DNA of 10,085 nt. Source: Lichtheimia corymbifera B2541. Taxonomy: Eukaryota; Mucoromycota; Mucoromycetes; Mucorales; Lichtheimiaceae. Made by a program: the position numbers and the translations under genes. The DNA lies in assembly GCA_000697475.1 (NCBI GenBank), contig JNEU01000462.1, positions 1 to 10,085 of the forward strand, written 5' to 3'. Shown here in pieces: positions 1 to 8,133 of this stretch (the stretch's first letter is position 1; each line of letters opens with the position of its first letter). A model generated the notes under the pieces. That model was not told the DNA's origin and did no database searches. It saw only the letters and a list, made by a program, of their open reading frames with translations.

Positions 1-767
1 TAAGACGATCACGAAGGCCCATGAAGATTGCCAGCATGGTGGAAAGCATGCTACGCTTGCAAGGGTAAGTAAATTGGTAGATCGATTAAATGTTACTTAT
101 ATTTACACGTGAAACGTATATAGCTTGCCAGGTACATACACTGCCCCGATCTGTTTGTACGCAAGGTTATCAAGCATTGCAGCACATGCGCAACGCATTA
201 CATTAGAGGTCGCCCACAAACAGCTGCTAGAGCCATTCATGCATCAACATTCATGCATATTGTTCAGGTAAGTCCAGCGTATTTAATCTAGATGAAGTGT
301 GTACCAGCTTTACTCATACATAATACAGATGGACTTGATTGATTATGGGGGACCTAGTACTGCACGTGGCAGGGCACGCTATATCTTCCATATCAGGGAC
401 CATAAATCCAAGTTCTCGTGGGCATACCCTCTTTTGAAGAAGGATTCGCATGTTATTGGTCAAAAGCTGCATGAACTGTTTTGTCTAGTTGGTCCTCCAG
501 TAATTCTACAAAGCGATAATGGCGGTGAATTTAAATCTGACCAAATGGTAAGGGTTGAATGGAATAACGCCTTCAAGATTTTCACTAAGAGCTACCATGT
601 AGAAAGCTGAGCTGAAGCGTAAGTGGCCTACGCTACATTTTGTACATGGACGACCACGCTATCCCCAGGCTCAAGGCTTAATCGAACGCGCAAATCAAAT
701 CCTCAAAAACAAGCTGAAAACCTGGGTTCAGGACCATCCAGAAGCCAACCATTGGTCTGAAGCCTAG
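1..767 (+). pseudogene. KRBA2-like integrase, copy A: zinc-binding domain and DDE catalytic core (5' partial, ends in frameshift)
   Basis: Probable DNA-integrating recombinase of the KRBA2/SCAND3-like class. The reading frame starts at base 2. Exons are 1-64, 124-267, 329-547 and 603-764; introns are 65-123, 268-328 and 548-602, all phase 0 with GTAAG donors. The HHCC zinc-binding module is visible as HEDCQHGG (from base 20) and KHCSTCA in exon 2. The catalytic core carries the first Asp in MDLIDYGG (base 329), the second in LQSDNGGEF and the Glu in PQAQGLIERAN, with about 37 residues between the last two under this splicing. After HWSEA the frame reads TAG at 765-767. The paralogue at 8134 aligns without gaps on either side of this point only if copy A has lost one base here, so I call it a frameshift. 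The N-terminus lies outside the window. The family call is confident; inactivity is inferred, since an assembly error would look the same. Confidence 0.85.
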
Positions 768-769
768 GG

Positions 770-2403
770 ATCGTCGTGTATGCAATGAATACATCATACA
801 CCAGGGTTATCAATGACACGGCGTATCGATTTGTGTTTGGGCAATCACCACGACCGGATGCACACCATTTACGCGGTTATCTCGAGTCTCTGCAAGGCGA
901 TCAAGAGGAATTGAATGCGAATGACATTGATATTGAGGCTGTTGGAATGCAAGGTCTTAACGAGGAGGGAAATGCAGAAGACCTTTACGACAGTGATGAA
1001 GCGATGTATCATGCTGCACAGAGAGCTACAGTTTTTTCTGATGAGGAGGAGGACGAAAATCATAGCGTGCGAGTCCACGAGGGAGGCTTATCGAACGATG
1101 AGACGACCAATGGTAAGTCTTCACGAGCTTCAAAGAAGTAACGATTGCCAAATGCGCTAACAATGGGATAGTCGACGACCGTATTTCAAATGCTGGTGAT
1201 GTGCTACACCTTGATGATGCAGCAAATGATGTGGCTAGCCAAGGTAGCTATGGAGCCATTTCAAACGCTCAATGTAAGTATCATATGCAGCATACTAAGT
1301 ATACTATCGAAAGCTAATTTTGTAAAAGATGAAGCCGATGATGAAGAGCCAAGTAACGATCATGTACGATATATCGAGCTTCGTACCCTTAACGGTCAAG
1401 GCCTAACAACAATGCCACTCGACGAAATCGATGATTATGCTGATATGTACGGTAACCAATTTTTGCCCAGCGTGAACACCGCATTTGAAGTCGATGATGA
1501 CGGCAATCGTCAAGATCTGAACATCCAGGACATTTTTGATGACGACTTCAATGACCAGTTTTTGCCAACGTTTGATCCCGATGCCAACGATATACATGCG
1601 GAGCAACTCGATGATCCATCCGACCATGAGAGCAATGGTGGTACGGAATCCATCGATGATGCATCTTGTGACCATACAAGTCGTGATTTGTATATGCCAC
1701 CTCGACATGACGCTATTCGTGAGGCAGCGGGAAGACGCTACGACCAAAATGTTGAATCGATCCAACAGCAGTAAGTCTATTGTATACCATTCCTTGGCAA
1801 GGTTACTAACGTAGGCATATAAAAAGATTGCTTCAACGACAAGGAGAGCCACCCCTTTACGGTATCGGTGACTACGTTGGTGTTTTCATCGATAAGCGTG
1901 ATCGTACTGCAAGTGACCCCCATTACCTCCCATGTGTCATCTATGACACGCGAAGATATGACGATGGTCCAATGCTGTACAAGGTTCGATGCAAGGACGG
2001 AATCCTTTCTACTAGTTATCATGCTAGAGACCTCAAGAATTTCAAAGGCTGCGAATTCCCGGATTTGGAACACGTCATACAGTCACCGGTGGATAAGGAT
2101 ACTCCAGTACTCTCAGTGCGACATGCTACAAGGCTAATGCATGGTTCAGGGCCAAACGGTAATTCGATCACTTGCAGGTGCAGCACTGGATGCAAAAATG
2201 GAAGATGCCCATGTCGTCGAGTCAATAACTATTGCACTCTGAAATGCCATTCACAAAGTACTCGTAACTGTAGCAACACCAATCTTCCTTCCACTTCTAA
2301 TGGGGGCAAATCTCGCCGTCATCGTATCAGCAAACCTGAAATTGCCCGTCGCCCAATCACTCGATCGTTATCTACAAGACAAACACGGTCTGCTCGCAGA
2401 TGA
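770..2403 (+). pseudogene. KRBA2-like integrase, copy A continued: acidic linker, SH3-like segment and CXC-type Cys-rich C-terminus
   Basis: Second half of the same gene, in the -1 frame relative to the first half. Exons are 770-1112, 1172-1273, 1329-1770 and 1815-2403. Introns are 1113-1171, 1274-1328 and 1771-1814; the last ends with a branch-site-like TTACTAAC near the acceptor. It opens with IVVYAMNTSY and FVFGQSPRPD, the usual end of the integrase core. About 290 residues of Asp/Glu-rich linker follow. A segment around LYGIGDYVGVFIDKRDR resembles the SH3-like C-terminal region of integrases; after it come YKVRCKDGILSTSYHARDL and a cysteine cluster (CRCSTGCKNGRCPC, then YCTLKCH). Such CXC-like clusters also end metazoan KRBA2-like integrases. 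The tail is Arg/Ser-rich and basic. The stop is TGA at 2401-2403. An ATG at 785 lies in this frame, so the half could also be read as its own ORF. Splicing is inferred from frame continuity. Confidence 0.82.
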
Positions 2404-2450
2404 GCATATAAAGAGATGATCCTTCGACAACATTAGATATTATAACCAAC

Positions 2451-2456
2451 AATAAA
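2451..2456 (+). promoter_or_regulatory. Candidate polyadenylation signal of integrase copy A
   Basis: A canonical AATAAA lies 48 bases downstream of the TGA of copy A, in AT-rich sequence. Position and motif fit a 3' end-processing signal; use in vivo is inferred. Confidence 0.5.
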
Positions 2457-2672
2457 GCCAACATGGTATTACCTACATCAGTGATAAACCATAGAAGTTA
2501 TTGATTCAACTACTATATCGTCTATGAATGATAGGGTAATAAAATTAAAAACCATTTGTATTTGTGTCAGTTCTTGGACAAAGACATATTTATTGATCTG
2601 TATCATGGTTTATATACAGATTCGGAATGCTAACTATAACTGACAATGCTAATTTACGATGTTTACGATAAT

Positions 2673-2804
2673 CCCGAAATGACCCGGGTCGTTTCGGGAA
2701 TGTCTGTGTAGGCTGAAATGACCCGGGTCATATTGGGATCCGGTTTTGACCCGGGTCATTTTGGGTTATTTCCAGAAATGACCCACATCCCGAAATGACC
2801 CACA
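2673..2804. repeat. Palindrome cluster with CCCGGG cores (left cluster)
   Basis: Four to five copies of a palindromic unit of the form CGAAATGACCCGGGTCATTT. The first (2673-2698) is a 26-bp near-perfect palindrome with one mismatched pair. The second is at 2715-2737 and the third at 2744-2762. Two half-sites reading GAAATGACCCA sit at 2775 and 2792. CCCGGG occurs at 2683, 2722 and 2750. The cluster starts about 270 bp after the stop of integrase copy A and ends where the decayed coding units begin. A transcript through it could fold into stable hairpins. It could be subterminal repeats of a transposon, MITE debris or an independent hairpin repeat; the sequence alone does not decide. Confidence 0.85.
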
Positions 2805-2819
2805 ACAGATCATATGGGT

Positions 2820-3709
2820 AACCAGCAGCAACCGGTATTACGTTTTGGTGTCGTCAAGCGTTTTCCCATCATCATCTGGCGGACTGTGTTATGCCCAATC
2901 TGTTTGGTGTATATGTTCCAGCTCGCATCCTCGTGCATGTGGATTACTCTGTATCAGCAGCAAGCAAGAGACATTCATCTTCGTATGGCATCGCTCTGAT
3001 TCGACTACTGTATGGCTTTGGTTGTCAAGTATTGTCCCTTTATTTGGAAGCGATTGCAATCCTTTATCTATGTATGAATTCCGTCGGCGTCTCGTAAGTG
3101 TGCTATCTCTGGTATACCTCTATTATTCAATCTTCTCACTTGCATACTATCCAGCATTCATCTTCCGTATACAAGTCGAGTGCCGGTGTATAGCGCATGT
3201 TGCCAAGTGGACCATTCCAAACGATCGTTGGATCTTAACAAGGTTTTATGCATATGCCTGTCATTGGTACGTAACCATCCGTTCCTTCCTACAACGCCTA
3301 CCAACCTCTTCTCTTTTATAGCATGTGGACTATCTGGTCTTCGGTTGCTTTGGACGTTCAATGGATGTAGCTCTCAGTGCTACATGTCATGTGATGGGAT
3401 TTGAGGATTGTCTACCATATGATGTCTATAAGGGAGTCCTGTCAAGGTCAAGGAGCAAAGTCTATACGTAGCATGTCGCAATGTCAATATACCTTGTTAC
3501 ATCACTTTTGTTGGACGTTTCTTTTTATGGAATCTGCAGCAACACCCAATACTGCTGAGCGTTATATTGGTGTCTACATTTCATTTGAACCATCTCCTGC
3601 TGCGCACGGATGTTTTCGCTGGATCATGTCAGCATACGCAAGAGGCAGCAATGAGCAACATCATCCATATCATCTGATGGCATCACCATTATTTGGCCCG
3701 CTGATGTAA
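2820..3709 (+). pseudogene. Unrecognised spliced coding unit, copy I (partly decayed)
   Basis: I do not recognise this protein. Two good introns suggest a real gene: 3094-3154 (GTAAGT to CCAG, 61 nt) and 3267-3321 (GTACGT to ATAG, 55 nt). Joining the exons gives one frame from MPNLFGVYVPARIL (2891) through VPVYSACCQVDHSKRS (3155-3266) and HVDYLVFGCFGRS, then CHVMGFEDCLPYDVYKG, to TAG at 3469-3471. A +1 frame directly beyond it, starting YVACRNVNIPCYITFVG, stays open to about 3675 and matches copy II, so a one-base frameshift probably ends the frame early. No start is secure: ATGs at 2814, 2845 and 2891 lie in three different frames, and the 5' part is Ser-rich in one of them. No known domain was seen. 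The coding status rests on splice signals and on similarity to copies II and III. Confidence 0.4.
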
Positions 3710-3746
3710 TTCGTTAGTTAGCAGTTACTTCCAAGGACATCTGACA

Positions 3747-4500
3747 ATGTGTCTTCCTTATGCATGTATCAGATCAGCCAGAAACAAGCAGCAGTGCATG
3801 GGTGTTTGGTGCTCCCTAGGGCTACCACTGGCCCATGTCATTCATCATCAAGTAGCTTTCCTAGCTCCTCTGGAGAACGGCTATCGTCATTCACTATTTA
3901 TGCGAATCTCTCTACGAACCAAAATGGAATTGGTTGTTGGGTGGCAACAAGCATTGTAGACTTTCATATGACTTTGGGTAAGTAGTGCCTCCCTAACATA
4001 AAAGCTAAATTAGTGACATGCGCATTTATAGAAAGATCATTCCATCCTGCCATCGTTTTCAGTACTCTTTGGTGCCATGAAGGCCTATTTGCTCTTCCTA
4101 CCGGTATCGTACCGGTTGCTCTTGTTGTTAAGGACCACGATCTACATTGCATTTGATGTATTTCGGGAAGGAAACAAGCAGATCGTCCTATGCCTGTTGT
4201 TCTCAAGTACAATCGTGTTGATCTGGAAATGAGCTACCTGAAACCTGTCTCTTTTATTGGTGTATGTTCAAAACAACGTTTATTTTTGGTGCCATGACTG
4301 ATATCGGTCTTCGACTGCTTGAATGGATACATTGGGCAATTCGTGCAGCACGCCACTGCTCTCCTCTGTGATGTTTTGTCAACACCAGGATTTATTTGAT
4401 GCAGTCCACTATATGTCTGTGATGATGCCAACGCAAGAAGATCGCTTGATGGCAGGCAGTGAAAAAGCAAATTGGGTGTTATGGAACGACGATTGAAGGA
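3747..4500 (+). pseudogene. Unrecognised spliced coding unit, copy II (decayed)
   Basis: Second copy of the unit that lies just upstream. The first exon is open in frame from 3749 to 3977, with a Ser-rich stretch (SSSSSFPSSSGE) and then FTIYANLSTNQNGIGCWVAT. A 54-nt intron (3978-4031, GTAAGT to ATAG) lies where copy I has its second intron. The 29 residues before that intron match copy I in length and hydrophobic pattern. The next exon reads ERSFHPAIVFSTLWCHEGLF and LPTGIVPVALVVKDHDLHC, then an in-frame TGA (4156-4158). It continues in the same frame as RPMPVVLKYNRVDLEMSYLK and PVSFIGVCSKQ to another TGA near 4308. Open stretches in shifted frames run on to about 4494. The stops make it a probable pseudogene. 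Function is unknown; no family was recognised. Confidence 0.38.
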
Positions 4501-4835
4501 AACTACGGCTCCACCTCTTTTGCAAGCTTATTGGCGATGAGCAACTAGTTTATTTGTTTGATACTCCAGCCTGGTGATCGGCTTTACCGACTACATAGAC
4601 CCCTTACCACTCCCAACATGACAACGACCACCACCTCCTCATTCACCTACAACACCCATCACTACACAAGAGCACATAGAGCATATTACACATCATACGT
4701 TCATCAAGATAGAATAGCACATGCAATAGATTTATTAACCAATAAATAATCATTGGCTTGGAGGGTACCACATTGGGCATCCATATATAATAGATAGTGA
4801 TTATTTTTACTTGTATGAAAGACAAGCTTTATTAT
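4501..4835. other. Stretch without a recognisable gene; low-complexity and AT-rich
   Basis: Holds a CA/CT-rich low-complexity segment (about 4595-4680, many CACC, ACAA and CATC steps) followed by AT-rich sequence to 4835. Short open stretches exist on both strands, but none has protein-like composition, splice signals or similarity to the rest of the window. I see no supported gene here. Confidence 0.5.
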
Positions 4836-5375
4836 TTAAAGAAGAATAAAACTAGCTATGCCAATGCTTAGCCCATCCACCATGATGGTTTCCAGGTGTG
4901 ACCACGTGGAGGTGATTGTCAATCCACACCCTAGTTTTTTGTCATTGCGGACTCTTGCTGAGGTTTGGCCGGGTGGGGTGATTGGGATACTTGTGTAAAG
5001 TGTTTTCGTGTTTCGTGACTCACCTTGAAGTTTCGTAACCCATTCAATTCGTGGGTGTCTTGATGGTTTCGTGGGTACCCGAACCCCCTCCACCCAGCAA
5101 CGTAACCTGGATACCGTGTTTCGTGACGCTTGTTTATAGTACCTAGCGAGCCATACTTGCGGTCTTGTCCTGGTGTGTCCTAGAGCGAAAGAGGGAAAGA
5201 GAGACAAGTGGGAGTTGCGGAAAAACGGGCCTCTTTTTATACCAATGTGGGTTGCTGCGGTGGAAAACTCAAACGGGGAACTGCGTTGCCGGGCGAGCAC
5301 CAATCGTTGCTTAGGTAACACACGCACAATTCTTCTTTTTTCCATAAGCTTCTTATCCCATTTACTCATAACCAC
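4836..5375 (-). CDS. Unrecognised 179-codon ORF (doubtful)
   Basis: Longest uninterrupted frame between the two integrase genes. It begins MVMSKWDKKLMEKRRIV, is rich in Arg, Lys, Ser and Thr with a basic N-terminal half, and ends with a hydrophobic GLSIGIASFILL. No domain, signal peptide or family motif was recognised. It covers a small GTTTCGT repeat (5010-5127), and its start lies beside the 205-bp tandem array. That placement suggests an ORF arising within repeat sequence rather than a conserved gene. An overlapping plus-strand frame (5173-5460) is equally unsupported. There is no clear promoter or terminator. Confidence 0.18.
   Translation of the reverse strand: MVMSKWDKKLMEKRRIVRVLPKQRLVLARQRSSPFEFSTAATHIGIKRGPFFRNSHLSLFPSFALGHTRTRPQVWLARYYKQASRNTVSRLRCWVEGVRVPTKPSRHPRIEWVTKLQGESRNTKTLYTSIPITPPGQTSARVRNDKKLGCGLTITSTWSHLETIMVDGLSIGIASFILL
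5010..5127. repeat. Small direct-repeat group, GTTTCGTGAC-like
   Basis: GTTTCGTGAC at 5010-5019 and 5118-5127, GTTTCGTAAC at 5030-5039 and GTTTCGTGGG at 5066-5075: four irregularly spaced copies of GTTTCGT within 118 bp, more than expected by chance. Role unknown; possibly internal repeats of a decayed mobile element. Confidence 0.5.
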
Positions 5376-5396
5376 TCAAGTCAACTTGGTTTTGGC

Positions 5397-6010
5397 TATT
5401 AGAAAAGTGTGTTTCTCTCAATGGGAGGATTTGAATGGTATATCTTTTGTCATGGTTTAGTTTACTTTGGGATTTTTATTATTGCCATAGCCACGTCGCA
5501 CAATTTCCTTTTTAGATTAGGGTGACACAGCTTGGGCCGAGCTCTTTCAGTTGACCGCGGTAGGCCATGACGCATTCATTTTCAAATAAACAGCCGTTGG
5601 TGTATTAGAAAAATGTGTCCGGCTCATCGCGAGGATTCTAATGGTATATCATATGTGGTGTTTTACTCCACTTTGCTCCTAATTCAATTTGTATGCTCAT
5701 CAAACCAAAATCTTCTTTTCGGATTGAGGTTACACAGCTCGGGCAGAGTTCTTGCATCGACTGCTGTAGCCATAACGCATTCGTTTTCAAATAAACCGCC
5801 TTTAATGTACTAGAAAGATGTGTTCTGTTCATCGAGAGGATTCCAAGGGTATATCAAATGTGGTGTTTTGGGTTGGCGTACTATAGAACCGTTTTGTATG
5901 GCAATCAGGCCGATTTCTTTCTTTCGGATTCGGGTTGCACAAACTCGAACACAGTGTACCAATTGGTAGAAAACTGGTTCATTTTCAAGTAGACCTAGTT
6001 GGTGGTATTA
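5397..6010. repeat. Diverged tandem array, about three units of roughly 205 bp
   Basis: The same block starts at 5397 (TATTAGAAAAGTGTG), 5603 (TATTAGAAAAATGTG) and 5808 (TACTAGAAAGATGTG); a fourth, truncated start is at 6006 (TATTAGCAAAATCTG). Spacing is 206, 205 and 198 bp. Each unit has the landmarks GAGGATTNNAANGGTATATC near its start and CATTCNTTTTCAAATAAAC near its end (5575, 5781 and a degraded version near 5980). The middle holds GGATTNGGGTNNCACA-like sequence. Units have diverged visibly with few indels, so this is an old array. Short in-frame similarity (EDSNGIS) between units 1 to 3 may be a trace of coding sequence or chance. It could be satellite sequence or internal tandem repeats of a transposon. 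Confidence 0.85.
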
Positions 6011-6044
6011 GCAAAATCTGTCCGTCTCGACGCGACGAGCACAA

Positions 6045-6413
6045 CGACATGCTGTTTGTGCTGTCCCGTTGACCTGGAAACACGCTACCTGCAGCTTGTC
6101 TCTTATTGATTGATCTTCAACGCAGCGTTTACTATAGCTGCCATACATAGCTGAAAACACTTTTTAGTTACCCAGATGGACACCCTGGACATTCTTGCAG
6201 CAAGGCAACGCCCACGTTTGTGCTATATAATCACGGCTGGAACTATACGGTGCACTCCTTTTATTGTGCATTGTGGGTAGGGATATTTATGTCTGTTCGG
6301 GATGATGCATGAGCTGATATGTATTTGTCATGGCAACGGTATTGAATTTAGGTACACCTTTCGTGGCTGGCATCCAACATAGCGAAGTATGGGTCACGGT
6401 AAAGAAAAAATGA
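6045..6413 (+). pseudogene. Unrecognised coding unit, copy III (fragment)
   Basis: Starts directly after the tandem array. The stretch GTTGACCTGGAAAC near 6068 matches GTTGATCTGGAAAT near 4214 of copy II. The match continues through CTTGTCTCTTATTGA, ATCTTCAACGCAGCGTTTAC and GATGGACACCCTGGACATTC to TTTATGTCTGTTCGGGATGA. The frame gives VDLETRYLQLVSY and then stops; copy II has VDLEMSYLKPVSF. A short frame at 6330-6413 (MATVLNLGTPFVAGIQHSEV, 27 codons) may continue the family in another frame. The N-terminal half seen in copies I and II is missing, replaced by the tandem array. This is a relic; no function is assigned. Confidence 0.35.
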
Positions 6414-7017
6414 GAGGTTTGATAAGCGTTATCCGCTGTCCACGGATGATGGTAGCCAACAAAATGTCCCACACCCATACAGCATCCATCCTAAAACTTG
6501 ATCCTTTTAAGCGATCATTAATGTTGTATGAACCAAATTGTATAAGATGCCATCATCAAACATACTTGGAATAATAAAACTAACATTCGATGCTTATTTC
6601 ACAGAAAGCTAAAACTGTTTGTTTACGGAGATGGTGGATGGTTGCTAGGAGACGTGCCGGTTAGTGACATGAGCACAAGACAAAGATAAGGTACTGATTT
6701 TCCATTGACGTTGACCAAAATTCATTCTCAAGGCCCAATCTCCTGTCACGCCTCCGCTATTGTATCATCATTTGTTTTTGTGAGCCATGTTGATTTATCT
6801 TTTCTAAGGATAAGCCATTGTTATATGTGTTCTCACAACCGCAACCTCATGAGCAGCAGTGTATACTATGTCCTTTTGCTCTCTAGCAGAGGTCTTCCAT
6901 ATGGCTATACAGAATGGTGATTTCCTTTTTATGCATACATATATTAAGTGGTTTTTATTGACCGAAAACAAATGACAAGATGCGTATTGGTGGTAATAAC
7001 ATGGTTTGAGAAGATGA
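6414..7017. other. Stretch without a recognisable gene
   Basis: Only short, overlapping open frames on both strands, none with motifs, consistent splice signals or similarity to the rest of the window. The right end is the 3' flank of the minus-strand leucine-rich fragment. I see nothing supportable here. Confidence 0.5.
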
Positions 7018-7377
7018 TCAAAGGGCGCTGAAGAAGTCATCTATAATAATATTCATTTCAGGCCTGTCTTCTGCGAGGCGACGAATTGGAATCATGTTCA
7101 CTGGATCCTTATCATACACACGAATGCACCTGAGTTGCGGAAAGGTTCGCAGTGAATCCCAAAAGGCGTCATCGAGGTCCATGTCCATGATCGAAAGAGC
7201 AAGTTCCTCTAGTTGTAAAAGTCCCTTCAATGTATTGATGGCATGGGTCGATGGAGCGTTGATGGAATTGAGTTTAAGGCACGATAAACGAGGACATCCA
7301 TTCACAAGCCCGTCAAGGAATCCTTCCATTTGATGCGGCTCTTGTGAGCGTCCATTTCGAGAATCCGCACATTTCAA
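7018..7377 (-). pseudogene. C-terminal fragment of an F-box/LRR-like protein
   Basis: The frame ends with TGA at 7018-7020. The family-like part probably starts at the ATG at 7327-7329; the 16 codons before it run into palindromic repeat sequence. Leucine-rich repeats are visible as NGCPRLSCLKLNSI, LKGLLQLEELALSIMDMDLD and LRTFPQLRCIRVYDKD, followed by a short acidic tail. This pattern is typical of the C-terminus of fungal F-box/LRR substrate adaptors of SCF ubiquitin ligases. Those proteins usually run several hundred residues, so the F-box and most repeats are missing. No matching exon was found further upstream on this strand within the window. I infer truncation at the palindrome cluster. 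It could instead be the last exon of a gene with a distant 5' part, or another LRR family. Confidence 0.5.
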
Positions 7378-7484
7378 AATTTGAAAATGGACTAGTCCAT
7401 TTCAAGTACTCGAAATGACCTAGGCAATTCTTGAAATGTGCTAGGTCATTTCGAGGATTTTGAAATGTGCTAGGTCATTTCAAG
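7351..7484. repeat. Palindrome cluster with CTAG-type cores (right cluster)
   Basis: Related in form to the cluster at 2673-2804. AAATGGACTAGTCCATTT (7385-7402) is a perfect 18-bp palindrome. CGAAATGACCTAG (7411-7423) and CTAGGTCATTTCG (7441-7453) are 13-bp inverted arms around a 17-bp loop. The 20-mer TGAAATGTGCTAGGTCATTT is repeated directly at 7432 and 7461 (29-bp period). A near-palindrome spans about 7369-7390. Cores are CCTAGG, GCTAGG or ACTAGT where the left cluster has CCCGGG. It lies exactly where the leucine-rich fragment loses its 5' part and about 650 bp before integrase copy B. Confidence 0.85.
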
Positions 7485-8060
7485 ATCATATATCGTAGTG
7501 CGTCCTTGTCATGGTACAAAGCCGAAATCGATGTTGTTATTACATAGACATCGAGAGCCAATGTGATAGCGTGATGTAAATAAAATTAGAAGTCATAAAC
7601 ATTCTATCAAATAGCCAATATGGTATCGCATTGCATATCTGAAATGCTTTCCAATCTCATGTGACCATACCGCTGTACAACGGTGCTTGCCTAAGTTTAT
7701 GTTGATCATCGTAGCTTATACATACTGCGTTGATCAGTGTATGGCTGCGCACTGCGTTCGTGAGAGTGAGATACAAAAATAGATCATAGACGAAATGGGA
7801 ACCAGGCTTATGGTTCATGGTATCATGGAATTATAGGAATAGTGCCGACATGTCCCGATCCATCTAATGTCACTTATTCCGAAAAACCGAAACTCAGATC
7901 AGTATTACTAATTTGCATTAGTAAGCGCGGAGACATTTATCCGGTACAAGCGATTGGCGGAATACCATCTTATATACGCAAAAAGAATGGTACCAATTTT
8001 AGTCTCAAAAATACCTGTTGCAATTAACTTGTGTTACTGTTGTATATTCTTCATGTCAGC
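7485..8060. other. 5' flank of integrase copy B; no gene recognised
   Basis: AT-rich sequence with only short frames, for example a plus-strand frame of 61 codons at 7842, without motifs or homology to the rest of the window. It would contain the promoter of integrase copy B and any left transposon end. I could not identify a terminal inverted repeat. Confidence 0.45.
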
Positions 8061-8070
8061 ATATATATAA
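8061..8070 (+). promoter_or_regulatory. Candidate TATA box of integrase copy B
   Basis: ATATATATAA lies about 65-73 bases before the chosen ATG at 8134. It is a plausible core promoter element, but AT-rich runs are common here, so this is inference. Confidence 0.3.
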
Positions 8071-8133
8071 TATGTGCTTGCAAAAATGATCAACCCAGAA
8101 TTACTCTTTCTATTTTACGTGACCTTTATTCTT

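Noticed and set aside
65..131. Alternative acceptor CCAG at 131 for the first intron of copy A
   Set aside because: It shifts the frame by one; the acceptor ending at 123 keeps phase and gives the same length as copy B in this region.
1403..1852. 149-codon minus-strand open frame
   Set aside because: It lies opposite the acidic linker exon and an intron of integrase copy A. The plus strand has in-phase splicing and family-like ends, so this is a shadow of GAT/GAC-rich codons.
2673..2804. CRISPR array
   Set aside because: The repeats are palindromic and irregularly spaced with no unique spacers of constant length, and the context is eukaryotic.
5173..5460. 95-codon plus-strand frame
   Set aside because: It overlaps the minus-strand ORF and the first tandem unit, has no motif, and ends inside the repeat.
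2673..7484. A single transposon bounded by the two palindrome clusters
   Set aside because: The clusters differ in unit sequence and length, no matching terminal bases or target-site duplication could be found, and the interior holds unrelated debris. Kept only as a question in the findings.
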